Assembly (NCBI GenBank): GCA_036279015.1
Contig: DASUJY010000006.1
Location: 42,281-106,280, forward strand
Direction: 5' to 3'
DNA from: DATEOR01 sp036279015
Lineage (GTDB): Bacteria; Actinomycetota; Thermoleophilia; Gaiellales; Gaiellaceae
DNA: 64,000 bases
A program made the translations under genes and the position numbers. The notes beneath the pieces are model-generated. The model was not told the origin of the DNA and made no database searches. It worked only from the letters and a program-made list of their open reading frames with translations. This document shows positions 20,075-28,660 of the stretch, one piece after another. How positions within the stretch are numbered: position 1 is the first letter of the stretch; every line of letters begins with the position of its first letter.

Positions 20075-22876
20075 TCACCTGCTCAGCCGTCGACGAACAC
20101 GGAAGAGCAGTCGCCGCCCCTTCCCGAGCTTGCCATGGAGTCCGGCCACGGCAGCGTCGTATGCGGATGGCTTGACCCAGTCATCTCGCTCCGCGTCGTA
20201 GCGCAGGCGAGCCTTGAGATCGGCAACGGACAACGGGCTACCGGGCAGTGGGATGTTGGTCCGGCTGACTCGGACCGAGATCTCACGATCGCCACTGCCA
20301 TACCCGAGGTTCAGCACGTTCGCAACGTTGAACTTGAATCCCAGGATCCGGCCGTCAGCGGAGAGATCCTTCCGCTCGATGGCCGGCGCCTTGAGCGACA
20401 CCAACTCGTCGCCGATGTACAGCGAGATCTGCTCTCTGGAGTGCTCGGACTCGACCCGGCACCAGCCGAGCATCCACCCGTCGGAGAGCGTTTCCACTTG
20501 TCCCTCGGCCCCGGCCGCGGGGAGCAGCTCGCTGGTCGCCGAGGTGCCGGCCGCCATGACGTCGACGACACCGAGAGAGCGCACGAATCCGACGTGAGGA
20601 TCTGAATCGGGGCTCGTGACGACGAGCTCCACTTGCCGAGCGACGCCGCCACGAGGAGCGAGGGCCTGGACGAGATCGAAGGGCAGCTTGCGCACCCCTT
20701 CCGTCACGCGCTGGGCCAGGTGTGCCTGAGCAGCCTCGAGCCCGTCGAGCGAGACCTCGAACACCGTCGTTCCGCCCGCGAGAGCAGCAAGTCGCAGGCC
20801 GGTCGCGCGCACCAGGTCGTACATCTCGGACGAGACCTTGAGATACGCACCCGAGTCGGATATGTCCATGGCCCTGATGTCCGCCGTCTCGAAGAAGGCG
20901 GGCCGCTCCAGCGACGCTAGGAGCGTGGCCATCCAGCGGTCCGAGCCCCAGGAACGCCGCGGTAGGGGCGCCGGCCTGGAGAAGTAGAACTCGCAGCTCA
21001 CGCCCAGGCGCTCCTCGGCCTCGGCAACCAGACGCCGGTAGAGCCCGTTGTAGAACTCGTCGGTGGCGGTCTCCCAGGGCTTGATCCTGCCGGAGAAGTG
21101 GATGAGGCTCGCGTCGGCGGAGGCGTACTTCCGCTCCATCAGGGAGCCTTCGAGGCAGCGTTCGGAAACGTAGAACTGGGTCATGTAGTTGTAGGTGCTC
21201 TCCAAGCGGTGCTTTCGACCCGAGAAGGCGATGTTCAGTGCGTCCTGGTCACGCTGCTTCAACGCGCGGCCGTACATCACGACGAGCGCTCGCGCCCGGA
21301 GAGCCAGCTCCCGGAAGTCGGGGTTGTCCAGGTCGAAGATGAGCACGCCGCCGTTCAGGTACTCGAGTGGGTCGCCATCCGTGATGCCCAGCAGTCGGTT
21401 CCGCTGCTGGATCGGCACGAGGGTTGGGTCAGCCTCGAGCCTCAGCGCTGCGCTGTCGGGCACACCGGCCAGGCAGGCCTCGCCGAGGTCCAGCTCGAAC
21501 AGCTCCGTGAAGTCCCGGGTGGCGAGCACGTCGCCGTCGAGATAGACGGTTCGCTGCGGCGGGAGGTAGTCGATGAGATAGGCCCGTCCGAAGGTAGCCC
21601 GCTTCGCGTCCTCCGTCCCCACGTCCTGATCGAGGTCGGTGGTGACATGGTGGACCCTGACCTCGACATCGAACCCGGTGTGCTCCAGGCTCCGGAGACG
21701 CGCCACGTCGGCAGCGACCAACCCGTCTCCGAGAACGACGAAGCGCACGCTTCCCTTGTCGCCGATGCGGTGGAGCACCGAGGCCATCGTGGCGAAGGTG
21801 GGCCTGACGAATCGCTGGTCGCAGACGAGAGCGAACTGGTAGTCGACCCTCTCGGCGAGCGGAGGAAGACGGCGCAGCTTTGGAGCGGCGGGCGCCGTTC
21901 CGTTTGGCATCGGCGTCAGCGGCCCGACGAGCAACTCGCCCACGTCTACCCGTTCGAGTTGGCCCTCGCCCTCGAGCACGGCCTGCGCCTCACGGTCCAG
22001 CGAAAAGAACCGACGGAAGAATTCCTCCTGCTCCTCGGGCGGCTGCCGCAGCACATGGGCGAACAGGCGCTCCAGCGCCCGGCGCCTTGTCCGCAGTCGC
22101 GTCGCCAAGGTGCCGCCGTCTAGACGGGCGGCCCACTTCGCGTTCCACGTCGCGAGACTGCCACTGTCGTAGTGCAGGACCGCACCGCTCGTGCGTCCGT
22201 CCACGGCCCTCGCCGCCAGGGACCCGGTTCGGGGGCGATGCAGATTGATCTCACCCGCGGTCAACGGGAGCCGGTACATGGTCTTCCCGTCGTCGTAGCC
22301 CATCAATCCGTTGCGGAGGAAGGATGCCCGCCAGCCGAACGCCTGGCTCCGGCTGGCGCCTGGATCCCAAGACCCCTGGAGCGCCAGTTTGGCCGCGAAG
22401 GGCTCCGACGTGGTGTCCCCTTCGGCGTACCACATCTCTCTGACCGGGAGCGTGATCGCGGATGCGTCGGCGAAACGGCGGGCGACCTCGGCGAAGGGCT
22501 CCGAAAGGGCGATCAACTCGTCGGCGTCGATGAATGCGAGGTAGCCGTGCCCATCTCTCGTCGCCCGACGGGCCATCCAGCGGAAGGCGTCGATCTGCTT
22601 CCGCTCCACGTTCTGGCTGGCCGCCGGATAGAAGCTCTCCCAGGTTGCTTGATCGATCGGGTGCCACTCGATGCGAGCGTCAACCGGGAGTGCCGACACC
22701 AAGTTTCGATCCGGGCGGTCGAGCACCACGTAGAGCCGATCTGCGCCCGCGTTGAGGTGAAAGTTGCACCACTGGAAGAGCTGGCTGGGCTCGCCCCTGA
22801 ACATGGTCGCGACAGCCATGCCGGCGAGTGACTGGGACGGGGCAGAGATCGAGGTCGGTTCGACTACCTCGCTCAT
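20075..22876 (-). CDS. Two-domain glycosyltransferase (GT2/GT92-like plus GT8)
   Basis: A 933-residue fusion. Residues about 18-330 resemble the Glyco_tranf_2_4/GT92 type: MAVATMFRGEPSQLFQWCNFHLNAGADRLY, with a DxD in GYLAFIDADELI. Residues about 345-640 form a GT8 domain. It opens with YQFALVCDQRFVRPTFATMASV, carries the metal motif RTVYLDGDVLATRDF, and shows YLNGGVLIFDLDNPDF and IHFSGRIKPWE, as in LPS glucosyl/galactosyl-transferases and glycogenin. The last 290 residues are an unrecognised domain with beta-rich segments and no membrane helix. It probably adds two consecutive sugars. The ATG overlaps the end of the upstream sulfotransferase gene by four bases. Confidence 0.88.
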   Translation of the reverse strand: MSEVVEPTSISAPSQSLAGMAVATMFRGEPSQLFQWCNFHLNAGADRLYVVLDRPDRNLVSALPVDARIEWHPIDQATWESFYPAASQNVERKQIDAFRWMARRATRDGHGYLAFIDADELIALSEPFAEVARRFADASAITLPVREMWYAEGDTTSEPFAAKLALQGSWDPGASRSQAFGWRASFLRNGLMGYDDGKTMYRLPLTAGEINLHRPRTGSLAARAVDGRTSGAVLHYDSGSLATWNAKWAARLDGGTLATRLRTRRRALERLFAHVLRQPPEEQEEFFRRFFSLDREAQAVLEGEGQLERVDVGELLVGPLTPMPNGTAPAAPKLRRLPPLAERVDYQFALVCDQRFVRPTFATMASVLHRIGDKGSVRFVVLGDGLVAADVARLRSLEHTGFDVEVRVHHVTTDLDQDVGTEDAKRATFGRAYLIDYLPPQRTVYLDGDVLATRDFTELFELDLGEACLAGVPDSAALRLEADPTLVPIQQRNRLLGITDGDPLEYLNGGVLIFDLDNPDFRELALRARALVVMYGRALKQRDQDALNIAFSGRKHRLESTYNYMTQFYVSERCLEGSLMERKYASADASLIHFSGRIKPWETATDEFYNGLYRRLVAEAEERLGVSCEFYFSRPAPLPRRSWGSDRWMATLLASLERPAFFETADIRAMDISDSGAYLKVSSEMYDLVRATGLRLAALAGGTTVFEVSLDGLEAAQAHLAQRVTEGVRKLPFDLVQALAPRGGVARQVELVVTSPDSDPHVGFVRSLGVVDVMAAGTSATSELLPAAGAEGQVETLSDGWMLGWCRVESEHSREQISLYIGDELVSLKAPAIERKDLSADGRILGFKFNVANVLNLGYGSGDREISVRVSRTNIPLPGSPLSVADLKARLRYDAERDDWVKPSAYDAAVAGLHGKLGKGRRLLFRVRRRLSR

Positions 22877-23901
22877 TCAGCGGAGCCGCTCTCCTGCGCC
22901 GACTTCCGAGCCTCCTCACACAGTGAGATCACCCGGTCGACGTAGTCGACGACCTCCGGGCCGGTCGGCGGGCTCGTTGCCGAATTGCCCGGCGCGGTGC
23001 CGAACCGGAAGCCGGGCACAGGCTCCTTGAACCACTCCGCCTCGATGCGTTCGTTGATCGGAGCGCACAGCGCCTGGATTCCCTCCCTCATCTCACGCGT
23101 CATCAGCTCGAGGTCGCCGTCCGGGGCCGCGGCGTAGATCGACCTGGCGGTGCGGTTCCTCACGTCGCGATTGTCCAGGCGATAGGCGTTGAGGATGCGC
23201 AGCCCGAGCGTGTCGATGGCCCGCACGCTCTCGTAGCGCGGCACCGGGATCGACTCCGGGTTGTCCACGAGGGAACCGCGGACGCCTGCAATCTCGAGGA
23301 GACGGCTGCAAATCGCCGTGCCCCCCGGGAGATCGTCGAAGGAGAGGACGTGGAAGCTCTCCGGGCCGACCAGATCCCGCCAGGGCGAGAACCGCGTGTG
23401 GAAGTCCAGGAGCTTCGGCCCCATCTGCGCAAGGAACTCGTCGAACGACCGCGTCTCGAACCTGCCGTACTGGTCGACGTTCTGCTTGTAGTAGCTCTCG
23501 ATCCACGCGTCTTGTCGTCTGAGCACCAGGACGACCTGCACCCTGCCGAACGCGCCGAACCTACTGAGGTGCTCCTCTGCGCTGGTTCGCGGTAGCGTGA
23601 AGTCCTCCGAGGATACGAGGACCGTCGGTGCGGTATCGGGGATCTCGTCGACGAGCTCGGACACCAGGTTCCGGTCGGCTCTCGTCCGGGTGAGCAGGGC
23701 GTGACCGGACTGTGCGCCTTCCCGGGTGGTGAACGTGACAGTGCCCGCGGCCTCCCCGGTCGTGGGATACAGGACCCCTTCGCGGAGCAAGTCGTGGCGG
23801 CGCGCACTGAGGATGTTTTGCAGATAGGACGTCGCGGTCTTGTGCAGCCCGATGTGCAGGATGAGCGTCCGGTCGTTCGCGCACGTCGCCACTCGGCTCA
23901 C
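22873..23901 (-). CDS. Sulfotransferase-like protein
   Basis: About 342 residues with a P-loop-like sulfotransferase core. LILHIGLHKTATSYLQNIL near 12-30 is the phosphosulfate-binding loop. RVQVVLVLRRQDAWIESYYKQNVDQ near 135-160 is the 3'-phosphate-binding strand and helix with the Arg-Arg and Ser. The pattern is that of bacterial sulfotransferase-type proteins commonly found in glycan loci. The start is uncertain: GTG 23901 or GTG 23892 fits best, while an ATG at 24003 would add a basic, low-complexity stretch. It is the first gene of the 24-to-17 kb minus-strand operon. The substrate is presumably a glycan under construction in the cytoplasm. Confidence 0.78.
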   Translation of the reverse strand: MSRVATCANDRTLILHIGLHKTATSYLQNILSARRHDLLREGVLYPTTGEAAGTVTFTTREGAQSGHALLTRTRADRNLVSELVDEIPDTAPTVLVSSEDFTLPRTSAEEHLSRFGAFGRVQVVLVLRRQDAWIESYYKQNVDQYGRFETRSFDEFLAQMGPKLLDFHTRFSPWRDLVGPESFHVLSFDDLPGGTAICSRLLEIAGVRGSLVDNPESIPVPRYESVRAIDTLGLRILNAYRLDNRDVRNRTARSIYAAAPDGDLELMTREMREGIQALCAPINERIEAEWFKEPVPGFRFGTAPGNSATSPPTGPEVVDYVDRVISLCEEARKSAQESGSAE

Positions 23902-24065
23902 CTGCGCCCGGGCGGAGCTGCGCGGTCCGCCTCGATGCACGCCTCGAGCGGCCTGGCTCGACTTCGGATTCCGCACGCCATCGCGGTGCGGAGTGTGCCA
24001 CAACCTGCGTTGCTCTTTTGCATCGCAGACGCTCGGCGTCTTCCGCCACTCGGAGGCAGTACGCC

Positions 24066-25580
24066 CTAGGTGGCGGAGTCCGGGCGCCGCGGCACCGGCA
24101 GAGGCTCCGCACGAGCAGCTACCGGCGGCTCATGCCTGAGGGGGCCGGCGACACGCTGCGGGAGCAAGCTGCAAGCGGCCGCCGTCACACCCGCGATGCC
24201 CCAGACGAATGGGTCTTCGAAGAACCCCCCGTAGAAGAGGGACTGGACGACGAGTGCAGTGAGACAGGCGGCGAGCGAGAGTGCGAGCGGACGGTTGCGC
24301 CGCCAGACGCTCAGAATCGCCCGGGCCAGGGCGGCGAGGAACGCGAGGTAGACGAGCAGGCCAACGGTGCCGAGCTCGGCCGCCATCGCGAGCGGAGTCG
24401 TGTGCGAGACGTTCTTGCTCTTCTGGTTCTTCGCGTCTTCCTGCCGATGGCTGACGAGCGGCTGGGAGCCGACCCCGACTCCGACGAGAGGATGGTCCAG
24501 GTAGACGGGCCAGGTCACCTGGGCGAGCGGGATGCGGTCGCTCGTCAAGCGCTTCGCCGAATCCCCGTCGCCGAAGACCATGACGAGGGCTGCCGCCGCC
24601 ACGATGATTGCGCCGGCGGCGCCCACAACGAATTTGCGGGCGAGCATGCCGCCCGCGACGAGCGTGATGAGGAGGACGGCGACGAAGAGCGACGCGAAGC
24701 TCGTCTGCGAGTACGAGAAGTAGAGGCCCGCCGCAAGGAGCGCGAGCACGAGCAGGCCGAGCGTCGGACGCACGCGCGCATACCAGAGGAGCGTCAGGAG
24801 CACCGCGATCCCGAGGACGAGGTGGCGGCCGTAGACGCTCGGATCCTGGAAGACGGACGTGACGCGGAAGAACGGCTGGTACGCGTTTGCGAGCTGGACG
24901 TCCTGCTTGGCCAGGATCTCGATATGCGACCACGCCTGGTAGACGCCGATAGCGGCGAAGATCGAGGTCACCGAGACGAGCGCTGCGGCGAGCGCGCGCC
25001 AGCTCCAGTCCTGGATCGGCGTGCGAGCGACGATCGCGAGCAGCAGCGCGAACGGGAAGTAGAAGAAGAGCAGCTCGATCGTGCCCGCCCGTGGATCGTG
25101 CGCCCAGAGGAGCGAGAGCCCGGCGAGCGCGACGAGCGCGGCGGCAGGCGCTGCGATGATCGTCGGGATCCGTTGGACGTCCGGCCGCTGGACAGCCTGG
25201 TAGACGACGGCGAGGGTCGCGGACACGAGTACCGCGTAGAAGGCAACGAGCAGGAAGGCGTTCTCGCTCCCGAGCCCCACCGAGACCCGGAACGGCGCGG
25301 CGACGAGCAGCGCAACCGGTGCGGCTGCCGGAAGCCGGACGAAAACCGCGGCGAGGACGAGCGCGGCGAGCCCGGCGACGGCGAGCGCCCCCGCGTGGGT
25401 CGCCGAATCGGTCAGCCGCCCGGGCGCGTCCGGCACCAGGGCATACGCGAGCCCGAGCTCGGCCGCGGCGAGCAGGACGACGGCGGCCAGGAGCTCCGCA
25501 CGACCTCTGGCGAGCAGGAGCCCCGCCGCGCCGAACGCACCGACGACGGCAGCGGCGTCCGCGAGGGTCTCGTGGTCCAC
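24066..25580 (-). CDS. O-antigen ligase/polymerase family membrane protein (Wzy/WaaL-like)
   Basis: A 504-residue integral membrane protein with about 12 hydrophobic segments. A periplasmic loop carries the Wzy_C-like signature around FRVTSVFQDPSVYGRHLVLGIAVLL (near 240-265), and DHPLVGVGVGSQP lies near 380. The latter matches the GxGxG and conserved-Arg region of the O-antigen polymerase/ligase family. It would polymerise lipid-linked repeat units or ligate the finished glycan outside the membrane. The ORF is five bases downstream of the sulfotransferase-glycosyltransferase fusion, which suggests co-transcription. A flippase that could supply it lies at 32.3 kb. Confidence 0.86.
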   Translation of the reverse strand: MDHETLADAAAVVGAFGAAGLLLARGRAELLAAVVLLAAAELGLAYALVPDAPGRLTDSATHAGALAVAGLAALVLAAVFVRLPAAAPVALLVAAPFRVSVGLGSENAFLLVAFYAVLVSATLAVVYQAVQRPDVQRIPTIIAAPAAALVALAGLSLLWAHDPRAGTIELLFFYFPFALLLAIVARTPIQDWSWRALAAALVSVTSIFAAIGVYQAWSHIEILAKQDVQLANAYQPFFRVTSVFQDPSVYGRHLVLGIAVLLTLLWYARVRPTLGLLVLALLAAGLYFSYSQTSFASLFVAVLLITLVAGGMLARKFVVGAAGAIIVAAAALVMVFGDGDSAKRLTSDRIPLAQVTWPVYLDHPLVGVGVGSQPLVSHRQEDAKNQKSKNVSHTTPLAMAAELGTVGLLVYLAFLAALARAILSVWRRNRPLALSLAACLTALVVQSLFYGGFFEDPFVWGIAGVTAAACSLLPQRVAGPLRHEPPVAARAEPLPVPRRPDSAT

Positions 25581-25585
25581 GTGCT

Positions 25586-27490
25586 CTACGCGGTGAGCCG
25601 GCGGATGAGCCTCTCGCCGAGGTCGCTGCGCCGGCTCGCCATCTCGGGGAGGACGCGGGAACGAACGTGCTCGATCACGTGGGTGCCGTCCGGTGCCTCC
25701 ACGCGGATCACCTCGCTCGGCGGCTCACCGCCGTGGGCGAGGGAATTGAACACCTCCCACTCGCGGCGCTTGCGGTGCGTGCGAGCGCTGGCGCCGAAAT
25801 CGGTATGCGACCAGTGGGCGAACTCGTCGGCGTCGAGCCGCTTCAGCTCGACACACGACCAGTCGGGCAAGACAATTGTGGCGACGTCCGTCGGCCAGAG
25901 GGGCTGCTCCCATTCCATCGCCTTGACAAAGCCGTAGCCGGGGCGGTTCGGCCAGGCCCAGGGCTCGCGGTTCGACATGCCGATGTCGAGGAAGGCGCGT
26001 CGGTCGTCGACGACGTAGAGCGGATAGCGCGGGATCTTGATGACGACCTGGTCGCCTTCGAGCTGCCAGGCGAGATCGCGGAGAACGCCGGCTGCCGCGT
26101 CGGTGAGCACCATGTCGGCGTCCCACTTCAGGACGTAACTCGTGCGAACGTGCGAGAACGACCAGTTGTAGAAGTAGACGAGGCTGTGCACGGAATCCGC
26201 CGGCGTCGCCAGGTGCTCCTCGCCGCAGCGGGCCACCGAGAACGGATACGAGTGGACGTGCAGACGTGCGTGAGCGCCGGCTTCCGCAGCGAGGGAGCGA
26301 GCGACGTCGGCGGTGCCGTCGGTCGAGTCGTTGTCGACCAGGACGACCTGGTCGACCGCACGGAAGAGGGGCGGCAGCACCCAGGGGAGCGCCTCGGCCT
26401 CGTTCTTCGCCCGTATGACCGCCGTGAAGCCCGGAACGGGCTGGGCCTCCGACCAGGCCCACACCACGTCGAAGTCTCTGCGGCTCTCGAGGTTGGTCAG
26501 GACCGGGGCGTTCGCGTGACCGAGTTGCCGCGACTCCCTCCGCTCGAGGTGCCGCACCCTGCGGGCGACGCTGTGGAGCTGTCCGATGCGCGCGTGCTTG
26601 TCGATCGTGTCCCGGATGAGCGGTAAGAGCGTCTCGACGCCCTCTGCCCAGGCGATCGTGGCCACATCGTCGGCGGACGGCTCGACGGGGTCGTATCCGT
26701 ATGTCTCGAAGTCGACGGCGTACCGGGCGTTCACGGCTTCTGCGGTCTCAGTGTCGTACGCGCCGGGCGCCAGCACGACCGGCGTGCGGTTCTCGCGTCG
26801 CATCTCGGTCGGCCAGCGTGTGGCGCCGAGATGCTCGCGCAGACGCTCGAGCGTCTCGCCGAGGTGCTCCAGCCGACCGACGTGCTCGAGCGGCAGACGC
26901 TCGATGAGCTCATGCTGCACAGCCCAGTGCACGTCGACCGCCTCGTTTCGCGCGGCGGCGGCCGCGAAGCGGCGGAAGTCCTCGAGCAAATCGGCCGGTG
27001 TCTCGGGGACGCGCGGGAACCACGGCTCGTCTCCGAAGGACTCGAGGAAGCGCGGCTCGCGAAACAAGAGCTTCGACTGCCAAGCCGACCAGAGGCGTGG
27101 CGCTGGGTCTCGGACGACGGAGAAGCGGAACCAGCCGTCCTCGCCGAGCACGCGCTCGCGCTCCTCGCCCTCGTAGTCCGCCAGCCGGTACCCGACGCCC
27201 CAGAGCTGCATGTCGTGGATGGTCAACCCGGTGGAGACGCTCGGGAGCGTCGAGTGCTCGAAGAGGCTTCGAGGGAGGCCGGCGACCTCAGCGAGCAGCC
27301 AGCCGATCGTCGTCCAGCCCGCCTTCGGAACGGGAAGGTAAACGACGCGCTGTTCGGGGAGGACGATCGTCCTCTGCTCCACGTGGTTCGGAAAGGGATC
27401 TTCCGGCCCGCGCCGGAGGTCGTCTTCGCCGACGTCGGCGGGCGCGGCCGTCCGAGCCGCGGTCTGCGGTAGCTCCAATCGTTCGCTCAC
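25586..27490 (-). CDS. Sulfotransferase-glycosyltransferase fusion
   Basis: A single protein of 634 residues joining two enzymes. Residues about 40-270 resemble family 2 sulfotransferases: RVVYLPVPKAGWTTIGWLL (phosphosulfate loop), FRFSVVRDPAPRLWSAWQSKL (3'-phosphate site), then a C-terminal DFETYGYDP like the DFELYGY end of the 15.9-kb sulfotransferase. Residues about 355-600 form a GT2 domain: GFTAVIRAKNEAEALPWVL, DQVVLVDNDSTDGTADVA and a DxD in YVLKWDADMVLTD. The fusion implies that sugar addition and sulfation are coupled. GTG 27490 is preferred because GGAGG lies five bases upstream; GTG 27496 is in frame too. It heads a minus-strand operon and diverges from another sulfotransferase gene. 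Confidence 0.85.
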   Translation of the reverse strand: MSERLELPQTAARTAAPADVGEDDLRRGPEDPFPNHVEQRTIVLPEQRVVYLPVPKAGWTTIGWLLAEVAGLPRSLFEHSTLPSVSTGLTIHDMQLWGVGYRLADYEGEERERVLGEDGWFRFSVVRDPAPRLWSAWQSKLLFREPRFLESFGDEPWFPRVPETPADLLEDFRRFAAAAARNEAVDVHWAVQHELIERLPLEHVGRLEHLGETLERLREHLGATRWPTEMRRENRTPVVLAPGAYDTETAEAVNARYAVDFETYGYDPVEPSADDVATIAWAEGVETLLPLIRDTIDKHARIGQLHSVARRVRHLERRESRQLGHANAPVLTNLESRRDFDVVWAWSEAQPVPGFTAVIRAKNEAEALPWVLPPLFRAVDQVVLVDNDSTDGTADVARSLAAEAGAHARLHVHSYPFSVARCGEEHLATPADSVHSLVYFYNWSFSHVRTSYVLKWDADMVLTDAAAGVLRDLAWQLEGDQVVIKIPRYPLYVVDDRRAFLDIGMSNREPWAWPNRPGYGFVKAMEWEQPLWPTDVATIVLPDWSCVELKRLDADEFAHWSHTDFGASARTHRKRREWEVFNSLAHGGEPPSEVIRVEAPDGTHVIEHVRSRVLPEMASRRSDLGERLIRRLTA

Positions 27491-27549
27491 GCTCACCTCC
27501 GCCGTTCGGGCCGTCGCAGTGTATGCAAACGCTACCGACCGGCTCTCTG

Positions 27550-27555
27550 TAAGCT
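27550..27555 (+). promoter_or_regulatory. Probable -10 element (TAAGCT)
   Basis: TAAGCT lies 12 bases before the ATG of the 27568 gene, inside the short divergent gap. The spacing fits a leaderless or nearly leaderless transcript. Confidence 0.4.
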
Positions 27556-27567
27556 GGCTCCCACCTC

Positions 27568-28656
27568 ATGGCCCTCTCCCAGGAAGCCGAGCCAATCGAG
27601 CGGCGCGGAAGAGTGCCTTCGAAGGTGGACCGTTCTCTCGTTCTCGTCGCCGGTTCCGGGCGGAGCGGCACGAGTCTTTTCAGCGGCATCCTCCAGCGGC
27701 TCGGATTTCATGTTCCGGAGCCGGAGGTGCCGGCCGACTCGACGAACCCGCGCGGGTTTGCCGAGTCGAAGTGGGTCGTCGACTTCCATACCCGCCTGCT
27801 CGCCCGGGCCGAAGTCCAGACTGCGGACGCCCGTCCGGGCGCCTGGGGCCTCACGGCCTCGGTGGCGCTCGAGGACGGCGTCCACGAGGAGCTCCGAGAG
27901 TGGCTCGGCAAGCAGTTCGCCGTCTCCGACCACGTCCTCATCAAGGATCCACGCCTCTCCTGGTTTCTCCCGCTCTGGAGGCGCTGTACCGAGGAGGCAG
28001 GCATCGAGCCGCGGTTCGTCACGGTCTTGCGCCATCCGGCTACTGTCGTCGACAGCAAGCAGCGCTACTACGGCGGCTGGCAGACGGACGTCAGCCGCAC
28101 CGCGGGCTGGCTGAACCAGGCGCTCTTCACGGAGCGTGCCACTCGCGAGGGGCCGCGGGTTTTCGTTCGCTACGACGACCTGCTCGAGGACTGGACGAAG
28201 ATCGTCGGGCGGGTAGGCGAGACCCTCGATCTCTCGGTCGTCCGCGACGCCCCGGCGTCCACGATCGTCTCCATCCATGATTTCGTCGATCGGGGACTGA
28301 GCCGCTCGCGCGCCACGTGGGAGGACATCGGCATCCCGCAGCCCCTCCGTGACCAGGTCGACGTGGTCTGGAAGATCATCTCCGGCCTTGCCGACGAGGA
28401 CGCTCTCGAATCCGAGGCGACGATTTCGGAGCTCGAGTCCGCCCGCGCCGCCTACGTCGCGCTCTACGAGGACGCCGAGGCGATCGCCCAGTCGTCCGTT
28501 GTCGCAGGCGCGCGCTCGCGGTCGCGCAAGGAGGGAGGCGGAAGGCTCGTCAGGCTCGCCGCCAAGGTCCCTCGCGGCTACCGCGAGAAGATCCCGCTCA
28601 GTTGGCGGCAGGCGGCCTACCGCGCCGTGCACCGCGGCGAACGCCGGGGTCGCTGA
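27568..28656 (+). CDS. Sulfotransferase family protein
   Basis: A 362-residue PAPS-type sulfotransferase. RSLVLVAGSGRSGTSLFSGIL near 22-42 is a textbook phosphosulfate-binding loop. RFVTVLRHPATVVDSKQRYYGG near 150-172 holds the 3'-phosphate Arg and Ser. DHVLIKDPRLSWFLPLW near 123-139 resembles proteins annotated as glycan or peptidoglycan-linked sulfotransferases in actinobacteria. The C-terminus is basic and helical. It is a single-gene unit ending four bases before a convergent membrane-protein gene. Its substrate is unknown; the neighbours point to a surface glycan. Confidence 0.87.
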   Translation: MALSQEAEPIERRGRVPSKVDRSLVLVAGSGRSGTSLFSGILQRLGFHVPEPEVPADSTNPRGFAESKWVVDFHTRLLARAEVQTADARPGAWGLTASVALEDGVHEELREWLGKQFAVSDHVLIKDPRLSWFLPLWRRCTEEAGIEPRFVTVLRHPATVVDSKQRYYGGWQTDVSRTAGWLNQALFTERATREGPRVFVRYDDLLEDWTKIVGRVGETLDLSVVRDAPASTIVSIHDFVDRGLSRSRATWEDIGIPQPLRDQVDVVWKIISGLADEDALESEATISELESARAAYVALYEDAEAIAQSSVVAGARSRSRKEGGGRLVRLAAKVPRGYREKIPLSWRQAAYRAVHRGERRGR

Positions 28657-28660
28657 GGCG

